64,000 bases of DNA from Streptomyces sp. F63 (GCF_018070345.1 NZ_JAGPXX010000010.1:143104-207103), one strand, 5' to 3'; positions 52,006 to 63,395 are shown, counted from the stretch's first letter. The notes: a model not told the origin generated them from the sequence alone. Numbers and translations: made by a program.

Positions 52006-55000
52006 TCACCCGAGCCCGAACTGCTCGCGCAGCAGGGCCTGATGGAGCCGTACGGTGCGCCCGTCCGGCAGCGTCTCCAGGACCTGGACGCCATCGTGGT
52101 TGAGCAGCTGACGGAGCACCGCGGCGAAGCCGTCGGCGCGGCCGGCCGGGTGGCCGGCGCGCTGCGCCAGGGCTGTCACCGGCAGGGTGCCCGCGTCGAG
52201 GAGCGCGGCGACCGCCCGCCGGAACTTGGTCATCTCCCGCTCCTGCGGCCTGCGCGCCAGCAGTTCGGCCTGGCTGCGCAGCGCGTCCGAGGCGAAGAGA
52301 CGCTCCACCAGGGCACTGTCCGCCACGCCCTGCTCGGCCGCCCCCTGCTCGGCCGCCCCCTGTTCCGCGGCCCGGACGGAGGGAACGGAGGAAGCGGGAG
52401 GGCCGGCGGGGGCCGGGTCCGGCTCCGGGGCGACCTCGAAGAGGGGGGCGTGTGTCGCGGCGAGCTCGGCCCGCTCCTTCGCGGACCGCTGGGGGCGGGC
52501 CGGTTTCCGCACCGGCGCCGCGGCCTCGGCGCGGGCGGGCGGTGCCGGAACCCGCGGGCCGGGGACCTGCGCGTCCGCATCCCACCAGGACGGCCGCGGG
52601 TCGCCCAACTCGCGCCAGTCACGCGGCGGTTCGGCACCGAATGGCAGGAAGGCCAGCACCGGGATGGCGAACTCGGCGAGGGACGCGCCGCCGTGGTAGC
52701 CCGCCTTGCGGGCGGTGTAGCGGGTGTCGGCGTCCCACAGGGCGACGATCGACGCGCCCGGCTCCGGCCACACCACACGGGGCCCGCTCAGCTCGACCTC
52801 GGCGGGTCCGAGCGGCCCGCCGGGGGCGCGGTGCCGGGCCGATGCCGCGGCCGCCGCCTCCGCCTTCGTGCCGTGCCGGTCCACGACGTGCCCGTGGTCG
52901 CTGGTGATCAGGACGGCCATGCCCTGCTCGGCGGCGACCCGCAGCAGGTCGGGCAGGCCCGGGATGTGCTCGGGACGCCAGGTGCCGTCCCCGAGCTTCT
53001 GTTCCTTGGCGAGCCGGTCGTCGATGGCGTTGAGGACGACGGCGACGTGCGTGCGCCCGTCGGTGAGCGCCTCGGTCAGCGCCGGGCCGAAGATCTCCCC
53101 GGCGGTGCCGGACCGCAGGTCGTCCTTGTGGAACACGGCCGCCGGCCGGCCGCCCCACAGTCTCAGCGTGGGGAACAGCCGCTTCTCGTCCGCCTGGGAG
53201 CCGTTCGTCAGCGTGCCCGTCAGCAGCGAGGTGCGTGACACGGCCGTGAGGGTGGGCAGCGCGGCGGCCATGCCCCTGCGCTGCGGCACCCCGTCCGGCA
53301 GCGGATCGAACTCGGCCCAGGAAGCCCGGAGTTCCCCGGCCAGCTCGGCCGCGATCGCCGCGCTCATGCCGTCGAGGACGAGGAGCAGCACGCGCTGTTC
53401 GCCGCCGCCCCGCACCAGGGGTTTCACGATCCGGTCCAGGAAGGTCTCCACCGTCAGCATGGAGCCCGGACGGGTGCCCGCCGCGGTCCAGCCGGCCAGG
53501 GTGCGGGCGAAGTGTCGGTCGATTTCGTGCCGCCGCTCGCGGGTCCGGGCGGCGAGCGTGTCGTAGGCCGCCTTGAGCACGGGGTCGGGGTCGCCGCCGG
53601 CCTCGATGTGCTCCAGCGCCTGGTCCACCCAGCCCGTCTCGGCGATCTGGCGCCTGATGCCCGCGTCCACCGTGTCGCAGGCGGCGGGCGGGTCGGTGGC
53701 GAGCCACCGGGCCAGCCGCAGCCCCATGCGGGTCCGCTCGACCCGGGGCCGCAGCTCGGCCCGTACGGCACCCTGGTGATCGTCCAGCGCGCGGACGGCC
53801 TCCACGGCCGCGCCGAGGGCGCCGGACGCCAGCGCCCGCCCCACGGCGGTGAAGCGGGCCGCCAGGCCCGCGGGCAGCAGCGGACTGGTCCGCCCGGCCG
53901 CCTCGGCGCCGAACTGCCGCAGCAGGACGGACGCGCGGTCCAGCAGGGTGTCGCCGGTCCGGCGGGCCTCCCGCGTCTCCTCCGCGGCCTCCGCGCCGGA
54001 GCCGGGTGCGCGGGCCGCCATGGCCAGCAGGGTGCCGGTGTACTCCTCGCAGGCCCGCCCGTACGCGGACGCCGGCGCGTCGAGCTGTTCACCGGCGGCC
54101 GGGGGCTGCTCGCCGAACCAGCGCTCGGCGCGGCCCCGGGCCCGGTAGGTGTCCGCGTCGGCGGGCGCGTGCAGCCACAGCGCGCCGCAGACCAGGCCGA
54201 ACGCGACCGCGTCCGCCCCGTGCCCGGCCTCCACCAGGGCGAGCAGCGCCCGGCCCGCGAGACCGACCTGGTCCTCCTCGCCGAGGAAATCGGCCAGCCC
54301 GGCCCGCTCCGGACCCCGCAGACCGAGCAGCAGGTCCGGGCCGCCCGGGGTGAGGGACCAGCGCAGCAGGGTGTGCGGGTCGAGCGTGCCGCCCACGGCG
54401 GCGCCCGGGGCCCGCGCGGCGCCGGTGTCGTCGCCACCGCCGAGCCGCAGCCGCCGCGTCGCCAGCGCGGACAGGGCGGTGCGCCGGGACAGGATGCCCC
54501 CGGCGAGCGAGGGCCAGCCGCCCGGCGGGGTGGCGTCGAGCAGGGCCTCGGCAGCCCATCCGGCGTCCCGCAGCCGCTGATCGACCTGCACGGCACCGAA
54601 CGCCTCGCGGACCAGTTCGAAGCTGTCCACGGTGTCGATGCGCAGCTTGTGGACGCGGGCCAGGATCGCCGGATCCAGCTCGTTCTGCTCCCGGTCCGTC
54701 AACACCACCAGTACGCGGGGGCGTTCGCCGCCCGCGGGGGGCGCGGCCCCGGCGCCGAGGTGGTCCAGAACCAGCTCGTGCACGGCCAGGGGCGAGGGCG
54801 CGGCGGCGATGCGGGCCGTGTGCCCCTCGCCCCACACCGGTTCGGCCGGTCCGTCCCACACGGGCTCGGACCGCAGCAGGACCACGCGCCGACGGTCCCC
54901 GCCCCTGAGGGCGGCGGCCAGCGAGGTCTGGGAGGACAGGTACTGGGTGACGGTCGCCGGGTTGAGCCGGATGGCGGCCGACCCGGCCGACCCGGCCGAC

Positions 55001-55077
55001 CCGGCCGTCTCGGCCCGCCGGGCCGCCGTCCCGTCCGTCCCGGCCGCGGTCCCGGCAGAGGTGGCAGCAGCGCTCAT
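52006..55077 (-). CDS. pglZ: BREX-2 / Pgl system phosphatase-like protein PglZ
   Basis: A 1023-residue PglZ with the alkaline-phosphatase-like core in the second half: [20 protein letters not shown] near 570 and [19 protein letters not shown] near 720 provide the metal ligands. The N-terminus carries an AGS repeat, the C-terminal part has a threefold AAEQG repeat (about 52330-52375). PglZ is essential for phage growth limitation in Streptomyces. Its ATG shares a base with the pglY stop (TGATG), so the two are coupled. Confidence 0.92.
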   Translation of the reverse strand: MSAAATSAGTAAGTDGTAARRAETAGSAGSAGSAAIRLNPATVTQYLSSQTSLAAALRGGDRRRVVLLRSEPVWDGPAEPVWGEGHTARIAAAPSPLAVHELVLDHLGAGAAPPAGGERPRVLVVLTDREQNELDPAILARVHKLRIDTVDSFELVREAFGAVQVDQRLRDAGWAAEALLDATPPGGWPSLAGGILSRRTALSALATRRLRLGGGDDTGAARAPGAAVGGTLDPHTLLRWSLTPGGPDLLLGLRGPERAGLADFLGEEDQVGLAGRALLALVEAGHGADAVAFGLVCGALWLHAPADADTYRARGRAERWFGEQPPAAGEQLDAPASAYGRACEEYTGTLLAMAARAPGSGAEAAEETREARRTGDTLLDRASVLLRQFGAEAAGRTSPLLPAGLAARFTAVGRALASGALGAAVEAVRALDDHQGAVRAELRPRVERTRMGLRLARWLATDPPAACDTVDAGIRRQIAETGWVDQALEHIEAGGDPDPVLKAAYDTLAARTRERRHEIDRHFARTLAGWTAAGTRPGSMLTVETFLDRIVKPLVRGGGEQRVLLLVLDGMSAAIAAELAGELRASWAEFDPLPDGVPQRRGMAAALPTLTAVSRTSLLTGTLTNGSQADEKRLFPTLRLWGGRPAAVFHKDDLRSGTAGEIFGPALTEALTDGRTHVAVVLNAIDDRLAKEQKLGDGTWRPEHIPGLPDLLRVAAEQGMAVLITSDHGHVVDRHGTKAEAAAAASARHRAPGGPLGPAEVELSGPRVVWPEPGASIVALWDADTRYTARKAGYHGGASLAEFAIPVLAFLPFGAEPPRDWRELGDPRPSWWDADAQVPGPRVPAPPARAEAAAPVRKPARPQRSAKERAELAATHAPLFEVAPEPDPAPAGPPASSVPSVRAAEQGAAEQGAAEQGVADSALVERLFASDALRSQAELLARRPQEREMTKFRRAVAALLDAGTLPVTALAQRAGHPAGRADGFAAVLRQLLNHDGVQVLETLPDGRTVRLHQALLREQFGLG

Positions 55078-58000
55078 CAGTCCACGACCCGCCAGCTGAT
55101 CTCGACGGTGGCACCGGGTTCCAGCGCCGCCAGCTCCGCCAGCTCCGCGTGCAGTTCCGCCGCGGCCCGCGCCGCCGTCGTACGGCCCCCGCCGGACCGC
55201 CGCGCCCGGCCGGCCGACCCGTCCGCACCCGGCCCGCCCGCGGCCGCCGCGCCCGCGGCCCGCGAGGGCTGCGCCGGGATCCCGGGCACCGGCGGGTGGC
55301 TGCTGGAGCCCGCGAGCGAGATGTCACCGGGCCCGGGCGGCGGCGGGACGGGCGGCGCGGGCGGCACGGGCAGCGCGGCGGCCCGGTTCCGCTTCACCAG
55401 CGCCAGCACCTCGCGCTGGGTGCGCGGCAGCGCCTCGTGCAGCGGGGAGGTGCGCTGGTCGCTCCGGGCCGTGTTCCGCAGCGAGTCGAGCAGCGCGAGC
55501 CCCTCGGGGCCCTCGTTCGGCGCCAGTTCCAGGGTGGTCCAGGAGGCTTCCTCCAGCGCCCGCGCCACCGTCCGCGCCTGTTTGACGGACGTTCCGTACC
55601 GGTCGGCCGACACCTGCCCCAGCGGGAACGACGCCAGCGCCTCCACCGTCTTCTTCGCGCCCGCGGCGCCCTGGCCGGCCGCCTGCGTCAGGGCCTTCAG
55701 CAGATCGAGAGAGCGCCGCGCGAGCGCGAGCCGGCCCGTCTCGTCGGTGTCGTCCAGCTCCAGGAAGTCCGCGTGCGTCTCCAACTGCCGTACGAGGTCG
55801 GCGGCCGGTTCATGGTGGGCCCGGGCCAGCTCGGTGATCCGGCGGGCGAACTGGTTGACCATCCGGCCGCGGCGCAGCGCCGGCGCCTTCTCCCCGAAGA
55901 CGGCCTCGAACCGCCCCCGGGCCGTCTCCCAGTCCTCCTCGGACGGCAGCGGCTGGCTGCGCAGCGCGTCGTGGTCCTTGATCTGCGCCGGCTCGGGTGC
56001 CGGGTCCAGCGGCATGCCGCCGCGCACCCACACCCGGTCGTCCATCTCGGCGAAGGACGAGACGACCAGTCGGGCGAGGAAGCCGGGCAGGCCGCGCGGA
56101 TCCGGCTCGTCCGTCCAGTCGGTCAGCGTGATCAGGCTGAGGTCGCCGGTGGCGCCGCGTTCGCGGGCCAGCTTGCGGAAGTGGTCGGCCCAGTACAGCG
56201 ACAGCTCGAAGTACGCCTCCTTCTGCTGCCCGAGCCGCAGCGGCCCGGCGAGGCGTCGCATCAGCTTCCGGTCCGGGCCGGGCACCTCGGTGCGCCGGTC
56301 GCGCGCCTCGGCGGCGGCCCGCACATGCGTGAACGCCTTCCGCGCGTCGGCCGGTTTCACGACGGTGCCGGTGGCGTCGGGGTCGAGGTCGGGATGGTCC
56401 GGGTACTGGCTCGCGAGCAGCTTCCCCGCGATGTGCCGCAGCCCCTCGTGCATCGAGTGCCCGAACGACAGGGTGAGCGCGTCGACCTCGCGCAGCGCCT
56501 GGAGGTGCTCGGAGAAACCCAGTTCGACATCGGACGCCTTCTTGGCGGCGAGCCCGTACGCCTGCTTGAAGGCGGCCTTCAGGTTCCGCAGCAGCGACTC
56601 CCGCTGGGTCTGCAGCAGCCCCCGGGCGCGGGCCCGGTTGTCGGCGTTGAGGTGTCCGGCGTAGTGCCCGTTGAACCGCTGGTCGTCGGCGAGCGCCTTG
56701 TCGATGACGACGAGCCGCCGGAAGTCCGCGTACCGCTGCGCCGACAGATGCGCCGGAAGCCAGGCCACGGTGCGGGACCGCTCGCCCTGCTGCCGCTCCC
56801 GCAGCCGCTGGACGCGCATGGCGTCCTCACGGGGCCCGTACTCGCCCTCGTCGTACGGCAGATCGATGACGATCCGCCACAGCCCGTCCTCCTGGGGGAC
56901 CAGTTCGTGGTCGGGCATCCGCTCCTCGTCGGCGACGTTGCCGAACACGACCTCGGCCGTGCGCTGCGTCCCCCGCCACACGAAGTCCAGCCGGGCGGAC
57001 AACTGCCCCTGTTCGACGCCCAGCTCCTCGACGAGCAACCGCCTGGCGAGCGATTCCCGGTTCGCCGGGTTGTCGTTGACCTGGGCGTTGGCGATGACGG
57101 AGTCCACGTCCACACCGGACAGTTCGAGCCGCACGCCCGGGTTGGTGTCGTTGCCGGTCTCCTTGATCTCCGGGAAGCGGCCCGCCCACTCGGCGACCTT
57201 GTTCTTGAGGATCCCGTACTCGCGGCCGGGGATCGGCGCGGTGACGGAGCCGTAGTTGAGCGCGGACAGCCGCCGGATCGTCAGATCCGACAGCGCGGGC
57301 ACGCTCGGCGCCAGCGCGGACAGCAGCAGGGTGCCGATGATGCGGTTGTCGCCGGTGAAGCTCTTCACCCGGCCGCGCAGCCCCGGATCGGCGAGGGAGC
57401 CGGGACCGCGGTGCGTGTACTGCTCGATGTCCTCCTCGCTCACGTTGTGGGTGGCGAGCAGGTACGGCCGCAGCTTGGTGCGGTACAGCTTGTCGGCGGC
57501 CTCGAAGACGACCTTGAGGCTGTCGGTGAAGGGCTTGTCCCCGCCGGCCGTGATGAGGGGGTAGAGGTCGCCGACGGGGATGAGGTCCCCGAGGCGCAGC
57601 TCGTCCCGGTGGTCGGCGAGGAGCTGGCCCATCAGCTTCATGCCGGTCCGGTTCCGCTGGAGCGCGGACGACACGTGCACGAGGGTGTCCATGAAGGCGG
57701 GCGAGAACGGATACGTCAGCCGGAAGCTCTCCTCGTCCGCGCCGACGCCGCCGGCGCCCCGCTCGGAGCCCAGCAGCGTGTCCCACACCTCCTGCCGCAC
57801 CGTGCGCGTCTTCTCGAACTCCGCGTCGACCAGTGCCTCCGCCTCCGGGCTCCGGGGGCGGAGCAGCCGGGCGCGGGCGATCTGCGGGAGGTTGCGGTCC
57901 TCCAGCGTGATCTTGTCGAAGCGGCCGGACGCCTGGTTGAGCGTGTCCTGCACGGACGCCTCGGCGGCGCCCGACAGCTCCTCGCCGACCAGCTCGCGCA

Positions 58001-59030
58001 GGTCCCGCTGGCGGGCGATGAACGACACCACGGGTATCGCCCGGCGCGCGTCGGCGCCCTCCACGAAGTTCGTTATCTTCCCGGCCTCGCGCCCCACGAA
58101 CTTCTGGTCGTGGATGAGCGTGGCGAGCCACAGGATCAGCTCGTCGAGGAAGAGGATCAGCCCGTCGTAGCCGAGCCCCTTGGCATGGGCGGCGATCACG
58201 GACAGGCCCGCGTCCAGCGAGATGAACCCGTGCTCGTCCTCGGCGGCGTTCCGGGTGAAGCCGGGCAGCAGATGCGTGCTCGCGTCCTGCACGAGCCGGG
58301 CCCGCAGCTCGGCGGGGGTGGACGGGCTGACGAGGTTCAGCGCCTGCCCGGACTCGTGCACCTCCTCGGCGGCCAGCGCGGTGTCGAGCAGAGCGCCCGT
58401 CCAGGCGAACGACTCGCCCCACTCGTCGTCCTCGTCCTCGGTGCCGGCGTCCGGCCCGTCGGACGGGGCGAGCCCGTCGATGATGAACCGGTCGCCGTGG
58501 CGGGCCCGCAGCGCCCGGATGTCCTCGAACAGCGCGTCCGTCCGGTACACCTGCGGTATCGGCGCCTCCGGGTGCAGCTTCCGGACGTGCGAGACGTACC
58601 CGCCGAGCACCCGCTGCTCCATCGCCTTCGCGCCGAGCATGTGGTACGGCACCAGAAGGAACTTCTTCCCCTCCGTGGTCAGCCACGCGTGCTTGGTGAA
58701 CAGCGGATCGAAGTCCTGCCGGGCCCGCGCCGCGGGCCGCCCGCTCAGCAGCGCGTGCAGCACGGCCATGAAGTGCGACTTACCGGAACCGAACGACCCG
58801 TGCAGATAGGCCGCCTTCGAGGTGCGCCCGTCGAGGGCCGTCCTGATCAGCCCGAGCGCCTCGTCGAAGTTCTCCAGCAGCCGCTCGGTGACCACGTAGT
58901 CCCGCAGCGCCCGCTCGGCGCCCTCCGGGGTCGTCGCCTCGGAGAGCTGGAGCACGAAGTCCGAGGTCGAGATCGACTCCTTGATGTCGAGGACATCGCG
59001 GAGCAGGGGCGGCTGCTGAGCCTGGGCCAT
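55077..59030 (-). CDS. pglY: BREX-2 / Pgl system ATPase PglY
   Basis: A 1317-residue P-loop ATPase. Walker A is GSFGSGKS (78-85), Walker B is [13 protein letters not shown] near 295. Length and N-terminal [20 protein letters not shown] match PglY. The reading frame is open to 59111, but the extra 27 residues are Arg-rich and I use ATG 59030 (AAGGAG 13 bases before it). It is the first gene of the minus-strand unit pglY-pglZ-brxD. In complete type 2 BREX loci pglW and pglX precede it; here divergent genes do. Confidence 0.92.
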   Translation of the reverse strand: MAQAQQPPLLRDVLDIKESISTSDFVLQLSEATTPEGAERALRDYVVTERLLENFDEALGLIRTALDGRTSKAAYLHGSFGSGKSHFMAVLHALLSGRPAARARQDFDPLFTKHAWLTTEGKKFLLVPYHMLGAKAMEQRVLGGYVSHVRKLHPEAPIPQVYRTDALFEDIRALRARHGDRFIIDGLAPSDGPDAGTEDEDDEWGESFAWTGALLDTALAAEEVHESGQALNLVSPSTPAELRARLVQDASTHLLPGFTRNAAEDEHGFISLDAGLSVIAAHAKGLGYDGLILFLDELILWLATLIHDQKFVGREAGKITNFVEGADARRAIPVVSFIARQRDLRELVGEELSGAAEASVQDTLNQASGRFDKITLEDRNLPQIARARLLRPRSPEAEALVDAEFEKTRTVRQEVWDTLLGSERGAGGVGADEESFRLTYPFSPAFMDTLVHVSSALQRNRTGMKLMGQLLADHRDELRLGDLIPVGDLYPLITAGGDKPFTDSLKVVFEAADKLYRTKLRPYLLATHNVSEEDIEQYTHRGPGSLADPGLRGRVKSFTGDNRIIGTLLLSALAPSVPALSDLTIRRLSALNYGSVTAPIPGREYGILKNKVAEWAGRFPEIKETGNDTNPGVRLELSGVDVDSVIANAQVNDNPANRESLARRLLVEELGVEQGQLSARLDFVWRGTQRTAEVVFGNVADEERMPDHELVPQEDGLWRIVIDLPYDEGEYGPREDAMRVQRLRERQQGERSRTVAWLPAHLSAQRYADFRRLVVIDKALADDQRFNGHYAGHLNADNRARARGLLQTQRESLLRNLKAAFKQAYGLAAKKASDVELGFSEHLQALREVDALTLSFGHSMHEGLRHIAGKLLASQYPDHPDLDPDATGTVVKPADARKAFTHVRAAAEARDRRTEVPGPDRKLMRRLAGPLRLGQQKEAYFELSLYWADHFRKLARERGATGDLSLITLTDWTDEPDPRGLPGFLARLVVSSFAEMDDRVWVRGGMPLDPAPEPAQIKDHDALRSQPLPSEEDWETARGRFEAVFGEKAPALRRGRMVNQFARRITELARAHHEPAADLVRQLETHADFLELDDTDETGRLALARRSLDLLKALTQAAGQGAAGAKKTVEALASFPLGQVSADRYGTSVKQARTVARALEEASWTTLELAPNEGPEGLALLDSLRNTARSDQRTSPLHEALPRTQREVLALVKRNRAAALPVPPAPPVPPPPGPGDISLAGSSSHPPVPGIPAQPSRAAGAAAAGGPGADGSAGRARRSGGGRTTAARAAAELHAELAELAALEPGATVEISWRVVD
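58271..58434 (-). repeat. pglY internal segment duplicated at 63232-63395
   Basis: Intact member of a direct repeat of about 164 bp, coding for residues near 199-254 of PglY. The other member lies 4.96 kb to the right in the same orientation, with about nine changes and a 2-bp deletion. Confidence 0.9.
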
Positions 59031-59320
59031 CAGGGGTCTCGTTCTCCTTCCGGCACCGGGCCGTCGCCGGCGCCGCGTCCGTGCTGACAAGTCGGTACGG
59101 GCTTCCTGCACAATCTTCTTTCACCGTAGGGGCGTTGAGGACCAGCAGGACAGAACTGGAGCAGATCCGTCGTTCAGCCACGTCCAGGCGGGCGGCGACG
59201 GGGTGCGCTGTGCGCCTCCCCTCGCGCGTCTTGGCGCTCACCACGTGACGGTGCAGGGCCGGTTGATACGTTGATCGCAGGCCAACGCCGAACACAGATC
59301 GGCGAGTGGAGGGGGACAAC
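59031..59320. promoter_or_regulatory. Divergent region between pglY and the secreted-protein cassette
   Basis: It must contain promoters for both directions. For the + strand, GTGACG (59245-59250), a 16-base spacer and TACGTT (59267-59272) fit the principal sigma pattern and would start transcription about 40 bases before the 59321 start codon. For pglY I find no clear promoter. Confidence 0.4.
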
Positions 59321-59731
59321 ATGTCATCGGACACCGGGATGCATCTCAACCAGCATCCCGCCGACCGCGGCGGCGCCTTCGGAGGCGGTCAGCAGAACCT
59401 GGCCTCGACACCCGCGCAGAAGAAGGCCGCAGCCAAAGCGATCGAGGACCACATCGAGCCGGATACCAAGAAGGCCGGCGACTACGCGGACGAGGCGACG
59501 TCCGGGGTCGTGAAGGCATTCGACGCCAAGGACGGGCACGGCTGGCTCATGTCGTCCTCGGTGAAAAAGGCACGCAAGACGTGGGACCAGCAGGTGCAGG
59601 CGTTGATGAACCGCCTCGGGGCCGAGAAGACCGCGCTGCGCAGCACCAGCAGTCTGTTCACGAACACTGACCTCGGCGTACGCGCCGGTGTGCAGGGAGT
59701 GCGCACTCCTTCGGCTCTGGACCAGTACTGA
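59321..59731 (+). CDS. Small helical protein, possible ESX/WXG100-like partner
   Basis: A 136-residue Lys/Ala/Asp-rich protein with a strong ribosome binding site (GGAGGGGGAC). The middle part, from about 30 to 110, is predicted helical by eye with PAQKKAAAKAIEDHIEPDTK and SSSVKKARKTWDQQVQALM; there is a Trp-containing turn (GHGWLMSS) near 75. No signal peptide. Placement 55 bp before a large WXG-like protein suggests an ESX substrate or chaperone pair. Family not recognised. Confidence 0.6.
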   Translation: MSSDTGMHLNQHPADRGGAFGGGQQNLASTPAQKKAAAKAIEDHIEPDTKKAGDYADEATSGVVKAFDAKDGHGWLMSSSVKKARKTWDQQVQALMNRLGAEKTALRSTSSLFTNTDLGVRAGVQGVRTPSALDQY

Positions 59732-59785
59732 CCGACCTGCAAGTGCTCCGAGCAACTGCGTTCAGACTTCGCGGGGGAATCCGGT

Positions 59786-62056
59786 ATGCCGACGTACCAC
59801 GAGATCATGACCACGGATCTGGGCGTGCTGATCACAGCCGCCGACCGTTGGAACGGCATGGCCGAGAAGTTGCACGACCAGGAAGTGGCCTACAAGCGAG
59901 ATGTGCACGGCATCTCGCTGGGCGGCGGATGGCAGGGATTGAGTGCCCACGCGGCCACTGAGCGATTCGACATCACGCTGCGCGAGTACCGGTACGCGCA
60001 GAAGGAGGCCAAGGCCATCGCCTCGCTTCTACGTGACGCACACGCTCAGTACACCGATCTCAAGAAGAAATTGAAGACGGCCCGGAGCGAGGCGATCGCG
60101 GCGGACATGAAGGTCTCGGATCAGGGAGTGGTCGAGTACGACTACGAGAAACTGTCCGAGGGCGAGAAGGCCGCGCTGCACCACGACCCGGACTACCGGC
60201 AAAGTCTCGACAAGGCGGTGAGGTCCTGGCAGGACCGTATCGACAACGCGGTCAAGGCCGTCAACGACGCGGACAAGGGAGTGGAGATCGCCTTCCAAGG
60301 CGTGGTCCGGGACTCCGACCCTCTCGACGGCACTGTCAACGGCTTCAACGGCGCCGCCAGTGGCGACATCGAGAAGTACGAGGCCGACGAGCTCGCCGAC
60401 ATCGCCATGCGCATCGATTCCGGGGACGCGACCACACAGGACCTCCGGGAGGCACGGCGGGCGTTCCGGGACAATGCGAAGAACGAACAGTTCAACCAGA
60501 TGCTCCTGAACAATCTGGGAGCGTCGGGAACCATCGAGTTCTCCAATGCGCTCAGCGACCGGATGCACGGCGGGAAGGACAAGAGCGTGTACGCCGGGCT
60601 CCAAGGCGATCTTGCCAACTCCCTCGCAGTGGCGACGAAGGACTCCGATTCGGCGTTCTACAAAAAGTTCCGTGCCGACATGCAGAAGGCCGGCACTCAG
60701 AAGTTCGATCTCGACGTCGCCGGGGACAAGCTTCGGGTCGGCCCCGGAGCCGGGCAGCAGGTACGCGGCTACCAGAGCCTCGTCACCCTCATGCAGCAGG
60801 GCGACGGCTACTCGGGGCAGTTCCTCCAGGACACGGCAACCGACATCCGGGCCGCCGAGGACGGGAGGCGGGGCGGAGATCCCGATATCTGGGACCTGCG
60901 CGGTGGATTCAGCGGCAAGCGCGACGGCTGGTTCGCCAACGACCCGCTCGACGGCGTCCTGGGCATCATGTCCGAGGACCCCGGCACAGCCACCAGTTAC
61001 CTGGACCCGGGCCCTGACAGCAAGAACGACAATCTCGAGTACCTGCTCACGGAGCGGGACTGGAACCATGTCGACACCTCGAACTGGTCCGGCAACGTCG
61101 AGACCACCGGCAAGGACACCTTCGACAAGGACGTGCGCACGGGTCTGGGACTCGCCCTGGCGGCTGGTGCCACCGGCAACGTTCCCGGTGGCGAGGGGGA
61201 GGCGCTGGGACGGCACACCGCCGCGCAGACGCGTGTCATGCACGACACCATCAATCTCATCGACTACGGCCACCCGAACGGAAAGTCCGGCGAGGACGCC
61301 GAGCACCCGCGTGTCGGCAGGGCCGACGAGGTGCTGGCCGAAGACGACTACGCGGCACTCCGCGACCCTCTCTCCCAGGCCCTGGCCGACTACTCGCCGG
61401 ACGCCGTCGACATCATCAGCGGCGACGCGCCCGGGGGCCGGTCCGGCAAGGCGGACTTGTACGAGAACGGTGACGAGTCGCAGCTCCAGAACAGCCGCAG
61501 CAGTCTGATCCGTATGATGCGCGGCGTCTCCGAGTCCGATGACACCACCAACTTCGAGCGCATCTACCAGGCTCAGCAGGGTTACATGTCGCAGGAGTTG
61601 ATGGGCAAGGACTTCGCGAACGTCACCGCGGCCACCAATGAGGCCCGCAAGGTGGGTGAGGTCACCGGCGCCCTCAACGCGGTGGGCGGCGACGTCAAGA
61701 TGGACATCCACGACGACAAGATCGGCAGCGCCACCGACACCCGGTTCTACGGCTACCACCTCGGCGGTGGTCTGGTGACCGGCATCCCGGCCATCGGTGA
61801 CGCCGCCCAGCGACTCGTCGACGTCTCGCTCAACAACTGGCTCGCCGGAGTCCAGGCCGAAGAGGGGGCGCTCTCCAAGGAAGAGCTGAGCCGCGGGAAC
61901 GATGTCGCTCAGGACAACCTCGACCGCACCTTCGACGCATGGGGCGAGGAACGCCGCATGGCTCCCGAGATCACGGAGGCAGCCGCTGGGGAGGCCCGGC
62001 AGAGCTACGTCGATGGTCGGCAGATAGCGTACGAAGCCCTGCGCTCCCGCACCTGA
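59786..62056 (+). CDS. Large WXG100-like putative ESX-secreted protein
   Basis: A 756-residue protein without signal peptide or membrane segment. Residues 1-110 form helices with the WQG turn (SLGGGWQGLSAHAA) and long coiled segments, as in WXG/LXG-type N-termini that target type VII secretion. The body (about 180-660) resembles the DUF6571-type region of Streptomyces proteins with such N-termini; MRIDSGDATTQDLREARRA and INLIDYGHPNGKSG are characteristic-looking but I cannot verify them. No catalytic motif is evident. ATG 59786 follows GGGGGA. Confidence 0.65.
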   Translation: MPTYHEIMTTDLGVLITAADRWNGMAEKLHDQEVAYKRDVHGISLGGGWQGLSAHAATERFDITLREYRYAQKEAKAIASLLRDAHAQYTDLKKKLKTARSEAIAADMKVSDQGVVEYDYEKLSEGEKAALHHDPDYRQSLDKAVRSWQDRIDNAVKAVNDADKGVEIAFQGVVRDSDPLDGTVNGFNGAASGDIEKYEADELADIAMRIDSGDATTQDLREARRAFRDNAKNEQFNQMLLNNLGASGTIEFSNALSDRMHGGKDKSVYAGLQGDLANSLAVATKDSDSAFYKKFRADMQKAGTQKFDLDVAGDKLRVGPGAGQQVRGYQSLVTLMQQGDGYSGQFLQDTATDIRAAEDGRRGGDPDIWDLRGGFSGKRDGWFANDPLDGVLGIMSEDPGTATSYLDPGPDSKNDNLEYLLTERDWNHVDTSNWSGNVETTGKDTFDKDVRTGLGLALAAGATGNVPGGEGEALGRHTAAQTRVMHDTINLIDYGHPNGKSGEDAEHPRVGRADEVLAEDDYAALRDPLSQALADYSPDAVDIISGDAPGGRSGKADLYENGDESQLQNSRSSLIRMMRGVSESDDTTNFERIYQAQQGYMSQELMGKDFANVTAATNEARKVGEVTGALNAVGGDVKMDIHDDKIGSATDTRFYGYHLGGGLVTGIPAIGDAAQRLVDVSLNNWLAGVQAEEGALSKEELSRGNDVAQDNLDRTFDAWGEERRMAPEITEAAAGEARQSYVDGRQIAYEALRSRT

Positions 62057-62099
62057 TCACTGCATCCGCCATTGCTGTACACCACAAGGCAAGGAACCG

Positions 62100-63209
62100 A
62101 TGAGCAGCACTCAGACATCCCGGACGCGGAAGAAGAAGCCGGTGTGGATCGTCGCGGGCGTCCTGGTCGCGGTCGCCGCGGTTACCTCCTCGTACTTCTG
62201 GTGGAACACGGACGTCCTCGGGGCGGGCTCGTTCTGCGACGGGAGGCTGGAAGGCGGCGATGTGCGGGCCGCGCTGGACTCCACCGGCAGGGTGTCCCAG
62301 GTGCGTTCTCAAGTCGACTCCAGCAGAGCGGAATTCACGTGCACCGTCGAGCGCACCAGTCGTTTCGGCGGAGGCGACGACCAGCGGATAACCGTCAAGA
62401 CCCACAGCGAAGAGGGGGCGTTCCCCTTCACGACCGCCGTCTGGAAGAAGCCGGCCGCCCGCTCCTATTTCAAGGACGGGATGACGGGTGCGGTCTCCGA
62501 GACCCGTGGATATGTGGTTCTTCCCAAGTCCTGCTGGAACAAGGTCGGCGGGATCCAGGGGAGCCGGATCGTGCTCGAGGACGAGGAAGAGGGCGCGGTG
62601 GCGACCGTTGAAGCCGTCGTCGAGAAGGGTTCAGCGGATCGTGCGGGACTGGCCCGGCTTCTGACGCGCTCGGCTCGGCAGGCTGCCGAGAAGGCCGGCT
62701 GTGCAGCATCGGATCGCACCGGCGTTCCCGCCCTCGCCGAGCCGGACTCTTCGCGCGCGACGGATGTGCAGAATGTCTGTGGTCTGCCGGGGTTCTCGCT
62801 TCCCAAGAAGGCCGTACTGGTCGGTCGTGCCGAGCCGGACCGGGAGGTGGTGAACGGCACAGGCGCCCACACGTGGGCCTGTGACATGTATCTGACAGGT
62901 CCGGAGAAGGCGTATCTGTCCTTCGCCATGACGACAGACGCCTCTTTCGTCGAAATGGCCCCCAAGGGCGTAGAAACCTTCCGGGCGCTTCCCGGCGGCA
63001 AGGGAGTCGCTACCACCGACGAGGCCGTCCTGAAGTGCAAAAACAATGATGTCTACTTCGCCGCACGGAGTAGCTTCGAGTACGACAGGGCCCTCAAGCG
63101 CGCCGGTCGCTCCGCAACCGCCTATGTGCGCGTCTTGAAGAGCACATTCCAGAACTTCCTCGACGCAGCGGCCGACACCTACTCCTGCCCGCGGGTCGAC
63201 CTGCCCTGA
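62100..63209 (+). CDS. Membrane-anchored extracytoplasmic protein
   Basis: A 369-residue protein with a basic N-terminus and one membrane helix at about 16-36 (VWIVAGVLVAVAAVTSSYFW), leaving some 330 residues outside the cell. Seven to eight Cys are spread through the external part, consistent with disulfides. It follows the 756-residue protein by 43 bp and closes the three-gene unit. It could anchor or regulate the secreted partner; function unknown. ATG 62100 follows AAGGAACCG. Confidence 0.75.
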   Translation: MSSTQTSRTRKKKPVWIVAGVLVAVAAVTSSYFWWNTDVLGAGSFCDGRLEGGDVRAALDSTGRVSQVRSQVDSSRAEFTCTVERTSRFGGGDDQRITVKTHSEEGAFPFTTAVWKKPAARSYFKDGMTGAVSETRGYVVLPKSCWNKVGGIQGSRIVLEDEEEGAVATVEAVVEKGSADRAGLARLLTRSARQAAEKAGCAASDRTGVPALAEPDSSRATDVQNVCGLPGFSLPKKAVLVGRAEPDREVVNGTGAHTWACDMYLTGPEKAYLSFAMTTDASFVEMAPKGVETFRALPGGKGVATTDEAVLKCKNNDVYFAARSSFEYDRALKRAGRSATAYVRVLKSTFQNFLDAAADTYSCPRVDLP

Positions 63210-63231
63210 CTCGGCCTGCCGCCAACCGTCC

Positions 63232-63395
63232 GATGCGTGCTCGGGTCCTGCACGAGCCGAGCCCGCAACTCGGCGGGGGTGGACGGGCTGACGAGGTTCA
63301 GCGCCTGCCCGGACTCGTGCACCTCCTGCGGCCGACGCGGTGTCGAGCAGAGCGCCCGTCCAGGCGAAGGACTCGCCCCACTCGTCATCGCCTCC
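63232..63395 (-). pseudogene. Decayed fragment of pglY
   Basis: The bases match 58271-58434, inside pglY, over about 164 bp with a 2-bp deletion near 63328 and a handful of substitutions; the minus-strand reading [20 protein letters not shown] is still intact on one side of the frameshift. There is no start, no stop at a natural place and no other part of pglY nearby. It is a remnant of a second pglY copy or of a duplication event. Confidence 0.9.

Noticed and set aside
53512..56664. Long plus-strand open frames opposite pglZ and pglY
   Set aside because: They mirror the pglZ/pglY codons; the minus-strand frames carry Walker motifs and PglZ metal-site motifs.
59031..59111. N-terminal extension of PglY to 59111
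   Set aside because: The extra residues are Arg-rich and unlike the family; ATG 59030 gives the conserved N-terminus.
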